A stretch of 37,657 nucleotides of DNA from Xenorhabdus hominickii (GTDB taxonomy: Bacteria; Pseudomonadota; Gammaproteobacteria; Enterobacterales; Enterobacteriaceae): NCBI RefSeq assembly GCF_002632725.1, contig NZ_NJAI01000005.1:382665-420321 (forward strand), written 5' to 3'. The notes beneath the pieces are model-generated. The model was not told where the DNA came from. It did not search any database and was given only the letters and a program-made list of their open reading frames with translations. This document shows, in pieces, positions 16,146-24,402 of this stretch. The first letter of the stretch is position 1; every line of letters begins with the position of its first letter. The translations under genes and the position numbers were made by a program.

Positions 16146-17492
16146 TTATTTAATCTGATGCAAAACATCACCCACAGCGTTAAACAAGCGATCAAGGTCA
16201 CCCGTTTTCGCATTGAACATAGGGCCAAACTGCAACGTATCACCACTAAAACGCACATAAAATCCGGTTTTCCATAATGCGATACCAGCATCAAAAGGGC
16301 GAATCGCTGCGTCTCCATCCCGTGGGGCAAGCTGGATTGCCCCCACTAGACCGCAGTTACGAATATCTATCACATTTGGGCAGTGTTTCAGACCATGTAA
16401 TGCTTGTTCGAAATGTGGGGCAAGCTCAGAGGATTGTTGCAGTAAATTCTCTTTTTCCAACAATGCTAAGGAGGCCAGTCCTGCTGCACAGGCAACGGGG
16501 TGAGCTGAATAGGTATAACCATGGTTGAACTCGATCATGTGTTCAGGTAAAGATTGAGACATAAAGGCATCGTAGATCTTACTGGACGCAACGACACCTC
16601 CCAGAGGGATGGCACCGTTGGTCACTTGCTTAGCGAACGTGAGCATGTCAGGTGTAACATCGAAATATTCAGATCCACTCCAACGTCCTAACCGCCCGAA
16701 ACCGGTAATCACTTCATCAAAAATCAGTAGAATATCGTGTTGGGTACAGATTTCCCGTAAGCGTTGTAAATATCCTTGTGGCGGGATAATGGCACCTGCG
16801 GATCCGCAAACAGGCTCCACAATAACAGCGGCAATATTACTGGCATCATGCAATTCAATAAGCTTCAATAATTCATCAGCCAGCTCACGGCCACCAGTCA
16901 GTGGTATTCCTTTCGTAAAGGCCATATTGGGCTGTAATGTATGTGACAGGTGATCAACATCCATAAGTTGACCAAACATTTTACGGTTTCCACCAATACC
17001 ACCAAGACTCGTACCCGCGATGTTTACGCCATGATAGCCTCTCGCCCTTCCAATCAATTTCGTTTTGGATGCTTGTCCTTTGACACGCCAATAAGCACGC
17101 GCCATTTTCACTGCGGTATCAACAGATTCTGAACCTGAACTGGTAAAAAACACGTGATTTAAATCACCTGGCATCCGGCTGGCGATCTTATCTGCCAACT
17201 TAAATGACAAAGGATGGCCATATTGGAAACCGGGGGAATAATCTAACGTTCCCAATTGTTCAGAAACCGCTTGACGAATCTCATGGCGGGAATGTCCTGC
17301 TCCACACGTCCATAAACCGGATAAGCTGTCATAAATGCGCCGACCTTGATCATCTACCAACCAGCTTCCCTCTGCGGAGACAATCAAACGTGGATCTTGT
17401 TGAAAATGACGATTAGCACTAAACGGCATCCAATGCGCTTTAAGGTTCAATGTTTGAAAAGAACTTGTTTTAAACGAATAGTTATCTGACAT
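16146..17492 (-). CDS. bauA: Beta-alanine/omega-amino acid:pyruvate aminotransferase
   Basis: A 448-residue class III PLP aminotransferase. GAGGAG lies ahead of ATG 17492. Visible motifs are the substrate-pocket region YDSLSGLWTCGAGHSRHEI, the cofactor phosphate loop SSGSESVDTAVKMARAYWR, the PLP-binding Asp in LLIFDEVITGFGR (Asp259) and the Schiff-base lysine in FAKQVTNGAIPLGG (Lys288). The sequence matches the BauA/OapT subfamily, which transfers the amino group of beta-alanine to pyruvate to give malonate semialdehyde. The partner mmsA is destroyed downstream, and the divergent LysR gene upstream is truncated, so this enzyme now lacks both its next step and its likely activator. Confidence 0.87.
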   Translation of the reverse strand: MSDNYSFKTSSFQTLNLKAHWMPFSANRHFQQDPRLIVSAEGSWLVDDQGRRIYDSLSGLWTCGAGHSRHEIRQAVSEQLGTLDYSPGFQYGHPLSFKLADKIASRMPGDLNHVFFTSSGSESVDTAVKMARAYWRVKGQASKTKLIGRARGYHGVNIAGTSLGGIGGNRKMFGQLMDVDHLSHTLQPNMAFTKGIPLTGGRELADELLKLIELHDASNIAAVIVEPVCGSAGAIIPPQGYLQRLREICTQHDILLIFDEVITGFGRLGRWSGSEYFDVTPDMLTFAKQVTNGAIPLGGVVASSKIYDAFMSQSLPEHMIEFNHGYTYSAHPVACAAGLASLALLEKENLLQQSSELAPHFEQALHGLKHCPNVIDIRNCGLVGAIQLAPRDGDAAIRPFDAGIALWKTGFYVRFSGDTLQFGPMFNAKTGDLDRLFNAVGDVLHQIK

Positions 17493-17577
17493 TTTTTAAC
17501 TCCTCGCATAAGGTTGTAACAAAGAGTTTGCAATGAAACTACATTCAAATTAAATCTCAATTATCGAATCATTAGTT

Positions 17578-18015
17578 ATGAGTTTACTTACGCAAATGAA
17601 ATCAACAAACTTTAGGCAAGTAACTGATTTTGGTTTGAAACTATTACGGATCTTTAAGACCCTCGCAGAATGTGGCAGCTTTTCCGCAGCAGAAAGTTCG
17701 CTTGGTGTTACACGTTCAGCGATTAGTCTCCATATGAACGATTTAGAAAAACGGTTAGGGATGCGGTTGTGTCAAAGAGGCCGTGCTGGATTCTCGTTAA
17801 CGGATGAAGGCAGGGAAATTCTGTGTGCTAGTGAAACCATTATGGCGTCAATTGAAGAGTTCCGACAACATGTGAACCAAATGCACAAACAATATTCTTT
17901 TTTAATAAAAGTATTTGCTTTATTTGTTTTAATGGGAAGCATTCAATTATCTCATGCTGAAAATAACAACAACAACAAATTAATGTGCAAAAATGTGAGT
18001 TGGCAGCCAATTTGA
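17578..18015 (+). CDS. LysR DNA-binding domain fused to a signal-peptide-like tail
   Basis: Residues 1-105 are a normal LTTR N-terminus: FKTLAECGSFSAAESSLGVT, RSAISLHMNDLEKRL and the linker helix EEFRQHVNQMHKQ. At that point, where family members continue into the effector domain, the frame switches to YSFLIKVFALFVLMGSIQLS then HAENNNNNKLMCKNVSWQPI. This tail is a typical Sec signal with a cleavage site (SHA) and a short mature peptide. The effector domain is gone, so inducer sensing is lost. The 145-residue ORF may be a deletion chimera. Alternatively the in-frame ATG 17881 may start a 44-residue secreted peptide. It lies divergent from bauA, where a BauR-like activator is expected. Confidence 0.7.
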   Translation: MSLLTQMKSTNFRQVTDFGLKLLRIFKTLAECGSFSAAESSLGVTRSAISLHMNDLEKRLGMRLCQRGRAGFSLTDEGREILCASETIMASIEEFRQHVNQMHKQYSFLIKVFALFVLMGSIQLSHAENNNNNKLMCKNVSWQPI

Positions 18016-18178
18016 TTTATTGAAGTCACTATCTACTGGTGAGATTCAACCACCAGTAGATATAATTATTATTGATAGCTTTATTGAGTAAAACAACCAA
18101 ATCATATACATAGGTTGCCAAAAAATTTTTTAACAAATCCATAAGAAATGCAGTAAGATTGGCACCCAATCGTGTAAA

Positions 18179-18634
18179 TTGATTTGGATCATTAGCTTGT
18201 TATCGCTTTTTCGCCTGTCACAACGTCGAACACCTGCCTCGATCGCCTTACTGGCGATTTTGATGCTGTTCATTGCGCCAGTGGTGTCAAAAACACTGGA
18301 GCACCATCGTGATGGTATCAAAAGTGAGATAAACCACAGCATGTCTGTTTCTGACATGCAAAATAGCGACAGCAATAGCCATCATAAAGCGTCATCGTCA
18401 TCACACTCTATGAACCATCATGGGGCTGATCATATTCATATGGGATTGATGGACGATATCGCTTGTGGTTACTGTCAGCTTCTGATTAACCTGCCATTAT
18501 TGGCTGGCGGGTCTGTTCCTTTCATTTTATTGGTGCTAACGATCTCGCGCGCACCACCAGTACCACGATTTTCTGGCCCAATAATTCAACTGTTCTACGG
18601 CGAGTCACAACCCCGTGCCCCACCCCTTAATTAA
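18179..18634 (+). CDS. DUF2946 copper-associated membrane protein
   Basis: About 151 residues, probably starting at TTG 18179 because no ATG lies upstream in frame before a stop at 18131. There is a first hydrophobic helix (ASIALLAILMLFIAPVVS), then a His/Met/Ser-rich loop (HHKASSSSHSMNHHGADHIH) likely to bind metal outside the membrane. The family hallmark CGYCQLLINLPLLAGG and a second helix (VPFILLVLTI) follow. DUF2946 genes repeatedly precede TonB-dependent copper receptors, exactly as here (125 bp apart, same strand). The role is inferred to be copper handling between receptor and inner membrane; the biochemistry is not established. Confidence 0.75.
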   Translation: MIWIISLLSLFRLSQRRTPASIALLAILMLFIAPVVSKTLEHHRDGIKSEINHSMSVSDMQNSDSNSHHKASSSSHSMNHHGADHIHMGLMDDIACGYCQLLINLPLLAGGSVPFILLVLTISRAPPVPRFSGPIIQLFYGESQPRAPPLN

Positions 18635-18759
18635 TCTGCTGACGCTAAAGTAAATCATTTTATTTACCTTGCCTTATCAAATTCGTATGGCAAGTCAGTC
18701 TTGCTTCAAACAAATTCTAAAAACAGGATTTGTTGTTAATTAAGGGATATTTTTATTTT

Positions 18760-20769
18760 ATGTCTACTACACAATTATTCCACGTATCGCCACTGACAAC
18801 CGCTTTGGTTATTGCCCTTTCTATACCTACCAGTAGCTTGGCTGCTAACGAGGTTAACACCAAAGAGACAAAAAATACGCTTGCGGTTAATGATAATGAG
18901 TCTGTAATAACCGTAACCGCTCCAGCAGTTTCACCTCTTGATGTTGCTACTTCACTCAAAACCCCTCGACAACCAATACCTGCCAGTGATGGTTCTGATT
19001 ACCTGAAAACTATCCCCGGATTTTCACAAATCCGTAATGGTGGTACGAACGGCGATCCCGTATTCCGTGGCATGTTTGGCTCTCGCTTAAGAATGTTGAT
19101 TGATGATGGTGAAATATTGGGGGCTTGTGGCGGACGTATGGATGCACCCAGTTCTTATATTTCACCAGAAAGTTATGATGTTCTGAGTTTGGTTAAAGGG
19201 CCGCAAACCGTACTCTGGGGGCCCGGTAATTCAGCAGGAACTGTCCGTTTTGAACGCACCCGTCCCCAGTTTGAAAAACCGGGAGCTAAAGGGAATGTCA
19301 GCACTGTCGTCGGTTCTAATAAACGCTGGGATGGTAATGCTGATCTGATTTTTGGGAATGAATTGGGTTATATCCGTTTGATCGGCAATAAATCCCGTTC
19401 CAATGATTATAGAGACGGCGATGGTAACCGTATTCCTTCTAAATGGGATAAATGGAATACCGATATCGCACTGGGCTGGACACCTGATGCCGATACCCTG
19501 CTGGAGTTAAGCGCTGGACAAGGTGATGGTGAAGCACGTTACGCTACTCGTGGCATGGACGGTTCCCAATTCAAGCGTAAAAATTTTGGTGTACGTTTTG
19601 AAAAATCCAATATCGGTGAGGTATTTGACAAATTTGAAACTAATTTTTATTACAACTACGCCGACCATGTGATGGATAACTACTCCCTGCGTACCGCTCC
19701 TCTGCATATGGAAATGGTCTCAGAGCCAGATCGTCTTACCATGGGTGGCCGTATGGTGGGCACTTGGATTTGGGAGGATTTCAAATTGCAAAGTGGTATA
19801 GATATGCAAACGAATACTCACCGATCCAACACCGATCGTTATATGGATAAAACCAAAAGAGTGGGATGGGTGAAGAATGCGCGTTTCCGTGATTATGGTA
19901 TTTTTGGTGAATTAACGTGGGATGCTGCTGAGCAAAGTAAAGTCATCGGTGGTGTACGTCTGGATCGCGTGCAGGTATATAAATATTCGACTCAACAAGA
20001 GCGTAAGGATACCATTCCTGCTGGTTTTGTCCGGTTTGAACATAATATGAAAGGTGTCCCAGTTATGTTTTATGCCGGCGTGGGTTATACCGAGCGCTCG
20101 CCCGATTATTGGGAGTTGTTTTCAAGTAGAGCAGGCAAAAATGCATTCACTGACATAAAGAACGAAAAAACGACTCAGTTGGATATTGGTGCGCAATATC
20201 AAGATCAAGACCTGAAAGGTTGGGTATCGGCTTATGTTGGTAAGGTGAGTGATTTTATTCTATTCCGCTATAGCGAAAATAATAACCAAGCGCATAACGT
20301 GGATGCCACTATTATGGGTGGTGAAATGGGGATTGCTTATCAGTTGAATGATAACTGGAAAACTGATGCAAGTTTGGCATATTCCTGGGCACAGAATGCA
20401 ACTAATCATCGTCCACTACCACAAACTCCGCCTTTGGAAGCACGTTTCGGCCTGATTTGGGATTATGGTGATTGGACAAGCAGCGGATTGCTGCGTTTGG
20501 TTAACAGTCAGCATCGAGTCGCAATCAATGAAGGTAACGTTGTCGGTAAAGACTTTAACAACAGTAAAGGCTTCGCCATTCTGTCAGCAAATACAGCCTA
20601 CAAAGTGACTAAAAATATGCAAATTAGTGCAGGTATTGACAACATTTTTGATAAAAACTACAGCGAACACCTTAACTTAGCGGGAAATGGTGGTTTTGGT
20701 TATTCTGCCAATACACAAGTGAACGATCCAGGTCGCACTTACTGGGCTAGAGTTAACGTTAAATTCTAA
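18760..20769 (+). CDS. TonB-dependent copper receptor (OprC/NosA-like)
   Basis: A 669-residue outer-membrane receptor. ATG 18760 (MSTTQLFHV) is preferred over TTG 18730 because AAGGGATA precedes it and a signal peptide follows (VIALSIPTSSLAA). The plug domain includes a TonB-box-like ESVITVTAPA, DYLKTIPGFSQIRNGGTNGD and the family signature GGRMDAPSSYISPESYDVLS then LVKGPQTVLWGPGNSAGTV. A 22-strand barrel follows with C-terminal FGYSANTQVNDPGRTYWARV ending in NVKF. This signature distinguishes copper receptors from siderophore receptors. It is likely an operon with the DUF2946 gene and ends at a strong terminator. Confidence 0.87.
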   Translation: MSTTQLFHVSPLTTALVIALSIPTSSLAANEVNTKETKNTLAVNDNESVITVTAPAVSPLDVATSLKTPRQPIPASDGSDYLKTIPGFSQIRNGGTNGDPVFRGMFGSRLRMLIDDGEILGACGGRMDAPSSYISPESYDVLSLVKGPQTVLWGPGNSAGTVRFERTRPQFEKPGAKGNVSTVVGSNKRWDGNADLIFGNELGYIRLIGNKSRSNDYRDGDGNRIPSKWDKWNTDIALGWTPDADTLLELSAGQGDGEARYATRGMDGSQFKRKNFGVRFEKSNIGEVFDKFETNFYYNYADHVMDNYSLRTAPLHMEMVSEPDRLTMGGRMVGTWIWEDFKLQSGIDMQTNTHRSNTDRYMDKTKRVGWVKNARFRDYGIFGELTWDAAEQSKVIGGVRLDRVQVYKYSTQQERKDTIPAGFVRFEHNMKGVPVMFYAGVGYTERSPDYWELFSSRAGKNAFTDIKNEKTTQLDIGAQYQDQDLKGWVSAYVGKVSDFILFRYSENNNQAHNVDATIMGGEMGIAYQLNDNWKTDASLAYSWAQNATNHRPLPQTPPLEARFGLIWDYGDWTSSGLLRLVNSQHRVAINEGNVVGKDFNNSKGFAILSANTAYKVTKNMQISAGIDNIFDKNYSEHLNLAGNGGFGYSANTQVNDPGRTYWARVNVKF

Positions 20770-20792
20770 TATCACTTCTTTTTTAGACTTGG

Positions 20793-20822
20793 CTCGCCCT
20801 GATTTCGTCAGGGCGAGTTTTT
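20793..20822 (+). terminator. Rho-independent terminator after the copper receptor
   Basis: CTCGCCCTGA (20793-20802) and TCAGGGCGAG (20808-20817) form a perfect 10-bp stem with a five-base loop, followed by five T. Confidence 0.9.
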
Positions 20823-20910
20823 ACCAAAATAACTTTCATTAAAGTTATATCAAATTAACAAGTTAAATATACCTTTCAGAAAAGATATTTTCATATCTCG
20901 CTAAAAACTC

Positions 20911-21402
20911 TCAGTTTGTAGACTCATTCGTTAATAACCAGTGTCGTAACAATGTTGCAAGTTGTTCTTGTTGAACTTCCGTCAGCGGTTCAAGAATAGA
21001 TTTTTGATTCTCCAAATGACTTTCAACTGCCTTGTCTATCAGAGCCTTTCCTGCCGGAGTAAGAAAAACTTTGCAGCTACGGCGATCCTCTTCATTAGCG
21101 ATACGTTCAATCAACCCTCTTTGTACCATATGTTCAATGCGAGTACTCATTGCTCCTGACGTTAGCATTACAGATTGATACATTTCAGTCGGTGTAATTG
21201 GGGTGTTATTACGACGTAATGTCGCAAGAATATCAAATTCAATAGTACTCAAATCGTATTCTTTGAAAGCATGTTGTAGGCGTAGCTCAATAATTTTGCT
21301 TGCGCGAGCTAATCGCCCAATTACTCCCATTGATGACGGATCAAGGTCTGGACGTTGCTGTTCCCACTGTATCAGTAACCGGTCAACGTGATCGTACTGC
21401 AT
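20911..21402 (-). CDS. MarR-family regulator, PecS-like
   Basis: A 163-residue winged-helix repressor. The N-terminal extension DHVDRLLIQWEQQRPDLDPS with a Trp in helix 1 is characteristic of the urate-responsive PecS/HucR/MftR branch. The wing region reads TPTEMYQSVMLTSGAMSTRI then RIANEEDRRSCKVFLTPAGK. PecS-type regulators repress a divergent PecM exporter and release DNA on binding urate. The divergent gene here is a PecM-like transporter 176 bp away. An 18-bp perfect palindrome in the gap is the probable operator. Ligand identity is inferred from the family. Confidence 0.83.
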   Translation of the reverse strand: MQYDHVDRLLIQWEQQRPDLDPSSMGVIGRLARASKIIELRLQHAFKEYDLSTIEFDILATLRRNNTPITPTEMYQSVMLTSGAMSTRIEHMVQRGLIERIANEEDRRSCKVFLTPAGKALIDKAVESHLENQKSILEPLTEVQQEQLATLLRHWLLTNESTN

Positions 21403-21475
21403 GCTTTTTTATCCTATTCATTTTATTTTGACAAAAAGATACTTGATAAAAATCGATTAGGCTATTATTTTAATT

Positions 21476-21493
21476 TATCTTTATATAAAGATA
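21476..21493. promoter_or_regulatory. Probable MarR/PecS operator
   Basis: TATCTTTATATAAAGATA is a perfect 18-bp palindrome in the gap between the divergent regulator and exporter. A further AAAGATACTTGATAAA half-site-like stretch occurs near 21435. The spacing suits control of both promoters. Confidence 0.65.
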
Positions 21494-21578
21494 CTTTTTA
21501 TTATGTTATTTTTGCGTTAAAAAACACCGAGAAATTGATGTTCAGGATGAAAAATAAACAAATAAAAAAGAGGCCGCT

Positions 21579-22466
21579 ATGTCAGAAACTAGGGTAGTTA
21601 ATAATATTTTACTCACTGCATTGGCTCCGATTGTCTGGGGAAGCACTTATATCATCACAACGGAAGTATTACCGCCCGATACTCCTTTGTTGGCTTCTAC
21701 CATCAGGGCATTACCTGCCGGTCTGTTATTGCTGTTGATTTGTCGTACTGTACCCAAAGGGATCTGGTGGTTGCGTATCAGCATATTGGGCTTACTCAAT
21801 ATTGGGGCTTTTTTCTATTTTCTCTTTGTGACCGCAGGCTATCTCCCTGGAGGAACAGCAGCATTAATTATGTCTTGCCAACCCATTATTGTGATATTAC
21901 TGAGTGCTTGTTTGTTGAAAACCGTCCTCACAATAAAACACATCACCTCCACAATATTAGGAATTATTGGGATTGGCTTATTAGTATTGAATTCAGCCAC
22001 CAGCCTAAATTGGCAGGGAGTTATTGCAGGTCTTGCAGGATGTAGCTGTATGGCATTAGGTGTTGTACTAACCAAATATTGGAACCGCCCCACTCACTTA
22101 TCATTACTCAGTTTTACGGGCTGGCAATTAACACTCGGAGGATTAATGTTATTGCCGGTTGCGATCTTAATAGAAGGTTTACCGCAACAGATCAGCATGA
22201 TTAATATACTTGGTTACGGTTATTTATGTATGATTGGTGCTGTTTTTTCTTATATCATCTGGTTTCGGGGCATTGAAAAGTTGTCGGTAATCACGATTTC
22301 TTTCTTGGGATTTTTAAGTCCGGTATCAGCCTGTGTTTTAGGGTATTTTTTTCTAGAACAAACTTTTTCTTTGCTTCAATTCGTTGGGGCTTGCAGCATT
22401 ATTATTTCTGTTTGGATCTCGATCCCCAGAGGTCAGATAGAAAAATCCGATAACTCTATAAATTAG
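21579..22466 (+). CDS. PecM-like EamA/DMT exporter
   Basis: A 295-residue inner-membrane transporter with ten hydrophobic segments in two EamA repeats. The PecM-subfamily signature is clear at the start: ALAPIVWGSTYIITTEVLPP, STIRALPAGLLLLL, LGLLNIGAFFYFLFV. GAGG precedes ATG. In Dickeya, PecM exports the blue antioxidant indigoidine and lies divergent from pecS. Here the substrate is unknown and no indigoidine synthase is in the window. The gene is followed 20 bp later by a flavin reductase, so the unit may couple export of a redox-active compound with reduction. Confidence 0.83.
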   Translation: MSETRVVNNILLTALAPIVWGSTYIITTEVLPPDTPLLASTIRALPAGLLLLLICRTVPKGIWWLRISILGLLNIGAFFYFLFVTAGYLPGGTAALIMSCQPIIVILLSACLLKTVLTIKHITSTILGIIGIGLLVLNSATSLNWQGVIAGLAGCSCMALGVVLTKYWNRPTHLSLLSFTGWQLTLGGLMLLPVAILIEGLPQQISMINILGYGYLCMIGAVFSYIIWFRGIEKLSVITISFLGFLSPVSACVLGYFFLEQTFSLLQFVGACSIIISVWISIPRGQIEKSDNSIN

Positions 22467-22486
22467 ACAAAATAACAGGAAAACAC

Positions 22487-23080
22487 ATGAAACTTGTTTT
22501 AATTTCAGGTAGTCAACGCCCAAATTCTCATAGCCAACGCATTGCTCATTATTTGCAGAAGTTGAGTCAAGAACATGGATTTACTACCCAGCTCCTTGAG
22601 CTTTCCAATGTAGAATTACCCTTACACGATGGTTATGCAACTGATATATCGGCTGAAACACATCCGTGGCAGGCGGTTGCGCAACATTTAAGAGAGAGTG
22701 AAGCATTTATTTTCATTACTCCTGAATGGCATGGAATGGCAACACCAGCACTAAAAAACTTATTATTATATTGTTCAGTCACAGAGCTAGGCCATAAACC
22801 CGCACTTTTGGCGAGTGTATCTGCTGGCATGAATGGTGTTTATCCCCTTACTGAATTACGAATGACAGGATTTAAAAACAATCATGTTTGCTTCCTGCCT
22901 GATCATTTAATTTTCCGTCAGAGTGACAACTTAATTTCAGCAGACCTGATTTGTAGCAATTCTGAATTTGAAGGGCGTACTAATTACACGCTGAAACTAC
23001 TGAAATCTTATGCTCAGGCATTAAAGCAAGTTCGTGAAGATATTGGCGAAGAAAGTAAAAATTATCCATATGGTATGTAA
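22487..23080 (+). CDS. NADPH-dependent FMN reductase family protein
   Basis: A 197-residue flavodoxin-fold protein. The phosphate loop SGSQRPNSHSQRIA follows strand 1 (MKLVLI). The family motif for the flavin ring appears as FIFITPEWHGMATPALKNLL, and SVSAGMNGVYPLTELR matches the third FMN-contact region. Such enzymes reduce FMN, azo dyes, quinones or chromate with NAD(P)H. AGGA lies ahead of ATG 22487. It is probably co-transcribed with the PecM-like exporter and hence under the PecS-like repressor. A hairpin lies 36 bp after the stop. Confidence 0.82.
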   Translation: MKLVLISGSQRPNSHSQRIAHYLQKLSQEHGFTTQLLELSNVELPLHDGYATDISAETHPWQAVAQHLRESEAFIFITPEWHGMATPALKNLLLYCSVTELGHKPALLASVSAGMNGVYPLTELRMTGFKNNHVCFLPDHLIFRQSDNLISADLICSNSEFEGRTNYTLKLLKSYAQALKQVREDIGEESKNYPYGM

Positions 23081-23116
23081 AATCTCAATAACCTACTCTC
23101 GCCATTAAGCTCTAGA

Positions 23117-23142
23117 TCTCGGCTCAGATTTTTGAGCCGAGA
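23117..23142. terminator. Hairpin downstream of the flavin reductase gene
   Basis: TCTCGGCTCA (23117-23126) pairs perfectly with TGAGCCGAGA (23133-23142). Only a weak A/T tail follows on either strand. It may terminate transcription from both sides. Confidence 0.6.
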
Positions 23143-23317
23143 AAATATCAATTAGCTATCTTGTATCGATCCCAATCAAATTCCTTGGCATGAGACAATA
23201 CTGTATAAAAACACAGTATCCCGTATTTTTGGCACTTTTGTTTAACAATCAAACTTACTTTGTTTTTAATTTAATCAATAGTACTAAAAAATCCGCATCA
23301 ATCAAGATACTGACTTA

Positions 23318-23933
23318 TTAATACAGTGTATCCTTAAGCCATTGGGGTAATTTCTCATCATAGTCAGCACCATCAAAATTGCCTTTACTGATTTCTTTTA
23401 GAATATTGCCGGCACTGGGTAAAGTATTGCGCTCAAGTTGAGTAGAAATATCCCATAAACCAGAGCGCAAAGGCACATTGGAAAAAAACTGCATCTACCG
23501 TGATACGCAATACAGAACGAGGCGGTATATTACGATGAACAAAACGCACTAGCATGTGGGGATCAATAACAATTTCTGCCCGGCCATTGACACGTAACGT
23601 TTCTCCTATCCCCGGAATAAGAAACAATAACGCCACATGATTATCGTGCAGAATATTGCGCAAACTATCGATCCGGTTATTACCTCTTCTATCTGGTAAC
23701 AGCAGGGTTTTTTCATCTTCAATATGTATAAACCCTGCTTGATCCCCTCGGGGCGAAACATCCATCCCTTCTGAGCCAATTGTTGCCAATACCGCAAAAG
23801 GAGATGACTCGATGAAAGGACGATATACAGGATGGATATAATTTACTTCTTTAAAAACAGAGGCCGATGCCGGTTTTTCGTATATTTTTTCAAGTGTAGC
23901 GATATCAGTCACAATCTTAGTCATCACTGTCAT
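23318..23933 (-). pseudogene. Pyridoxamine-phosphate-oxidase-like flavoprotein, 3' frameshift
   Basis: ATG 23933 follows AAGGAGAAGG. The product is a split-barrel FMN protein of the MSMEG_1061 type: NYIHPVYRPFIESSPFAVLA, GSEGMDVSPRGDQAGFIHIE, LLPDRRGNNRIDSLRNIL, and PPRSVLRITVDAVFFQC. The frame then ends early at 23433. The normal tail is intact in another frame: RSGLWDISTQLERNTLPSAG, then ILKEISKGNFDGADYDEKLP, to TAA 23318. The shift lies between FFQC and RSGLW, next to a seven-T run and with a few bases probably missing. About 50 C-terminal residues are displaced, which likely damages the dimer. Confidence 0.75.
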
Positions 23934-23962
23934 CCTTCTCCTTTGCAATCGGTTGGCAATTA

Positions 23963-24388
23963 TCAATAGGCCAAACACATAAAATATTCTTCACAACCCG
24001 TATTTTCATCTACTTCCTCGCTGGCAACATAAAAGCCCTGCGATAAGTAGAATGCGTAGCTAGCTTGGTTTTGCTTATAAACGGATAACGTGAGTTCAGT
24101 TCTTCGGTTTTTGGCATCATTAACTAACGCTTTGCCAATTCCCTGTCCTTGTTGCTCCGGCGATACAAACACGGCAGCCAAGTTATTTTCGTGAAGTGCA
24201 TAAAAACCGATTACATTTTCTTCCTGAACATAGACATATACTTCTGATGCCGGGATGTAAATATTTCGCATATTTACCACTTGTGATTGCCAAAAATCAG
24301 CCGGCACAAAATCGTGTGCTTTAATGGAAGCTTCTAACCAAATAGACAGAACTACTTCCATATCTGCTTCAGTAAATAATCTGATCAC
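23963..24388 (-). CDS. GNAT family N-acetyltransferase (YiaC/YjaB-like)
   Basis: About 141 residues from GTG 24388, which follows AAAGGAATC. The longer frame to 24544 overlaps the upstream exporter gene and adds an unrelated, Cys-rich stretch. N-terminal IRLFTEADMEVVLSIWLEAS and AHDFVPADFW are typical of this branch. The acetyl-CoA pyrophosphate loop is QQGQGIGKALV (Q/R-x-x-G-x-G/A pattern), and the C-terminal NQASYAFYLSQGF holds the usual Asn-Tyr pair. The substrate is unknown. It begins 14 bp after the DHA2 exporter stop on the same strand, so exporter, acetyltransferase and PPOX gene could form one transcript. Confidence 0.8.
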   Translation of the reverse strand: MIRLFTEADMEVVLSIWLEASIKAHDFVPADFWQSQVVNMRNIYIPASEVYVYVQEENVIGFYALHENNLAAVFVSPEQQGQGIGKALVNDAKNRRTELTLSVYKQNQASYAFYLSQGFYVASEEVDENTGCEEYFMCLAY

Positions 24389-24402
24389 TTTTTTTGATTC
24401 CT

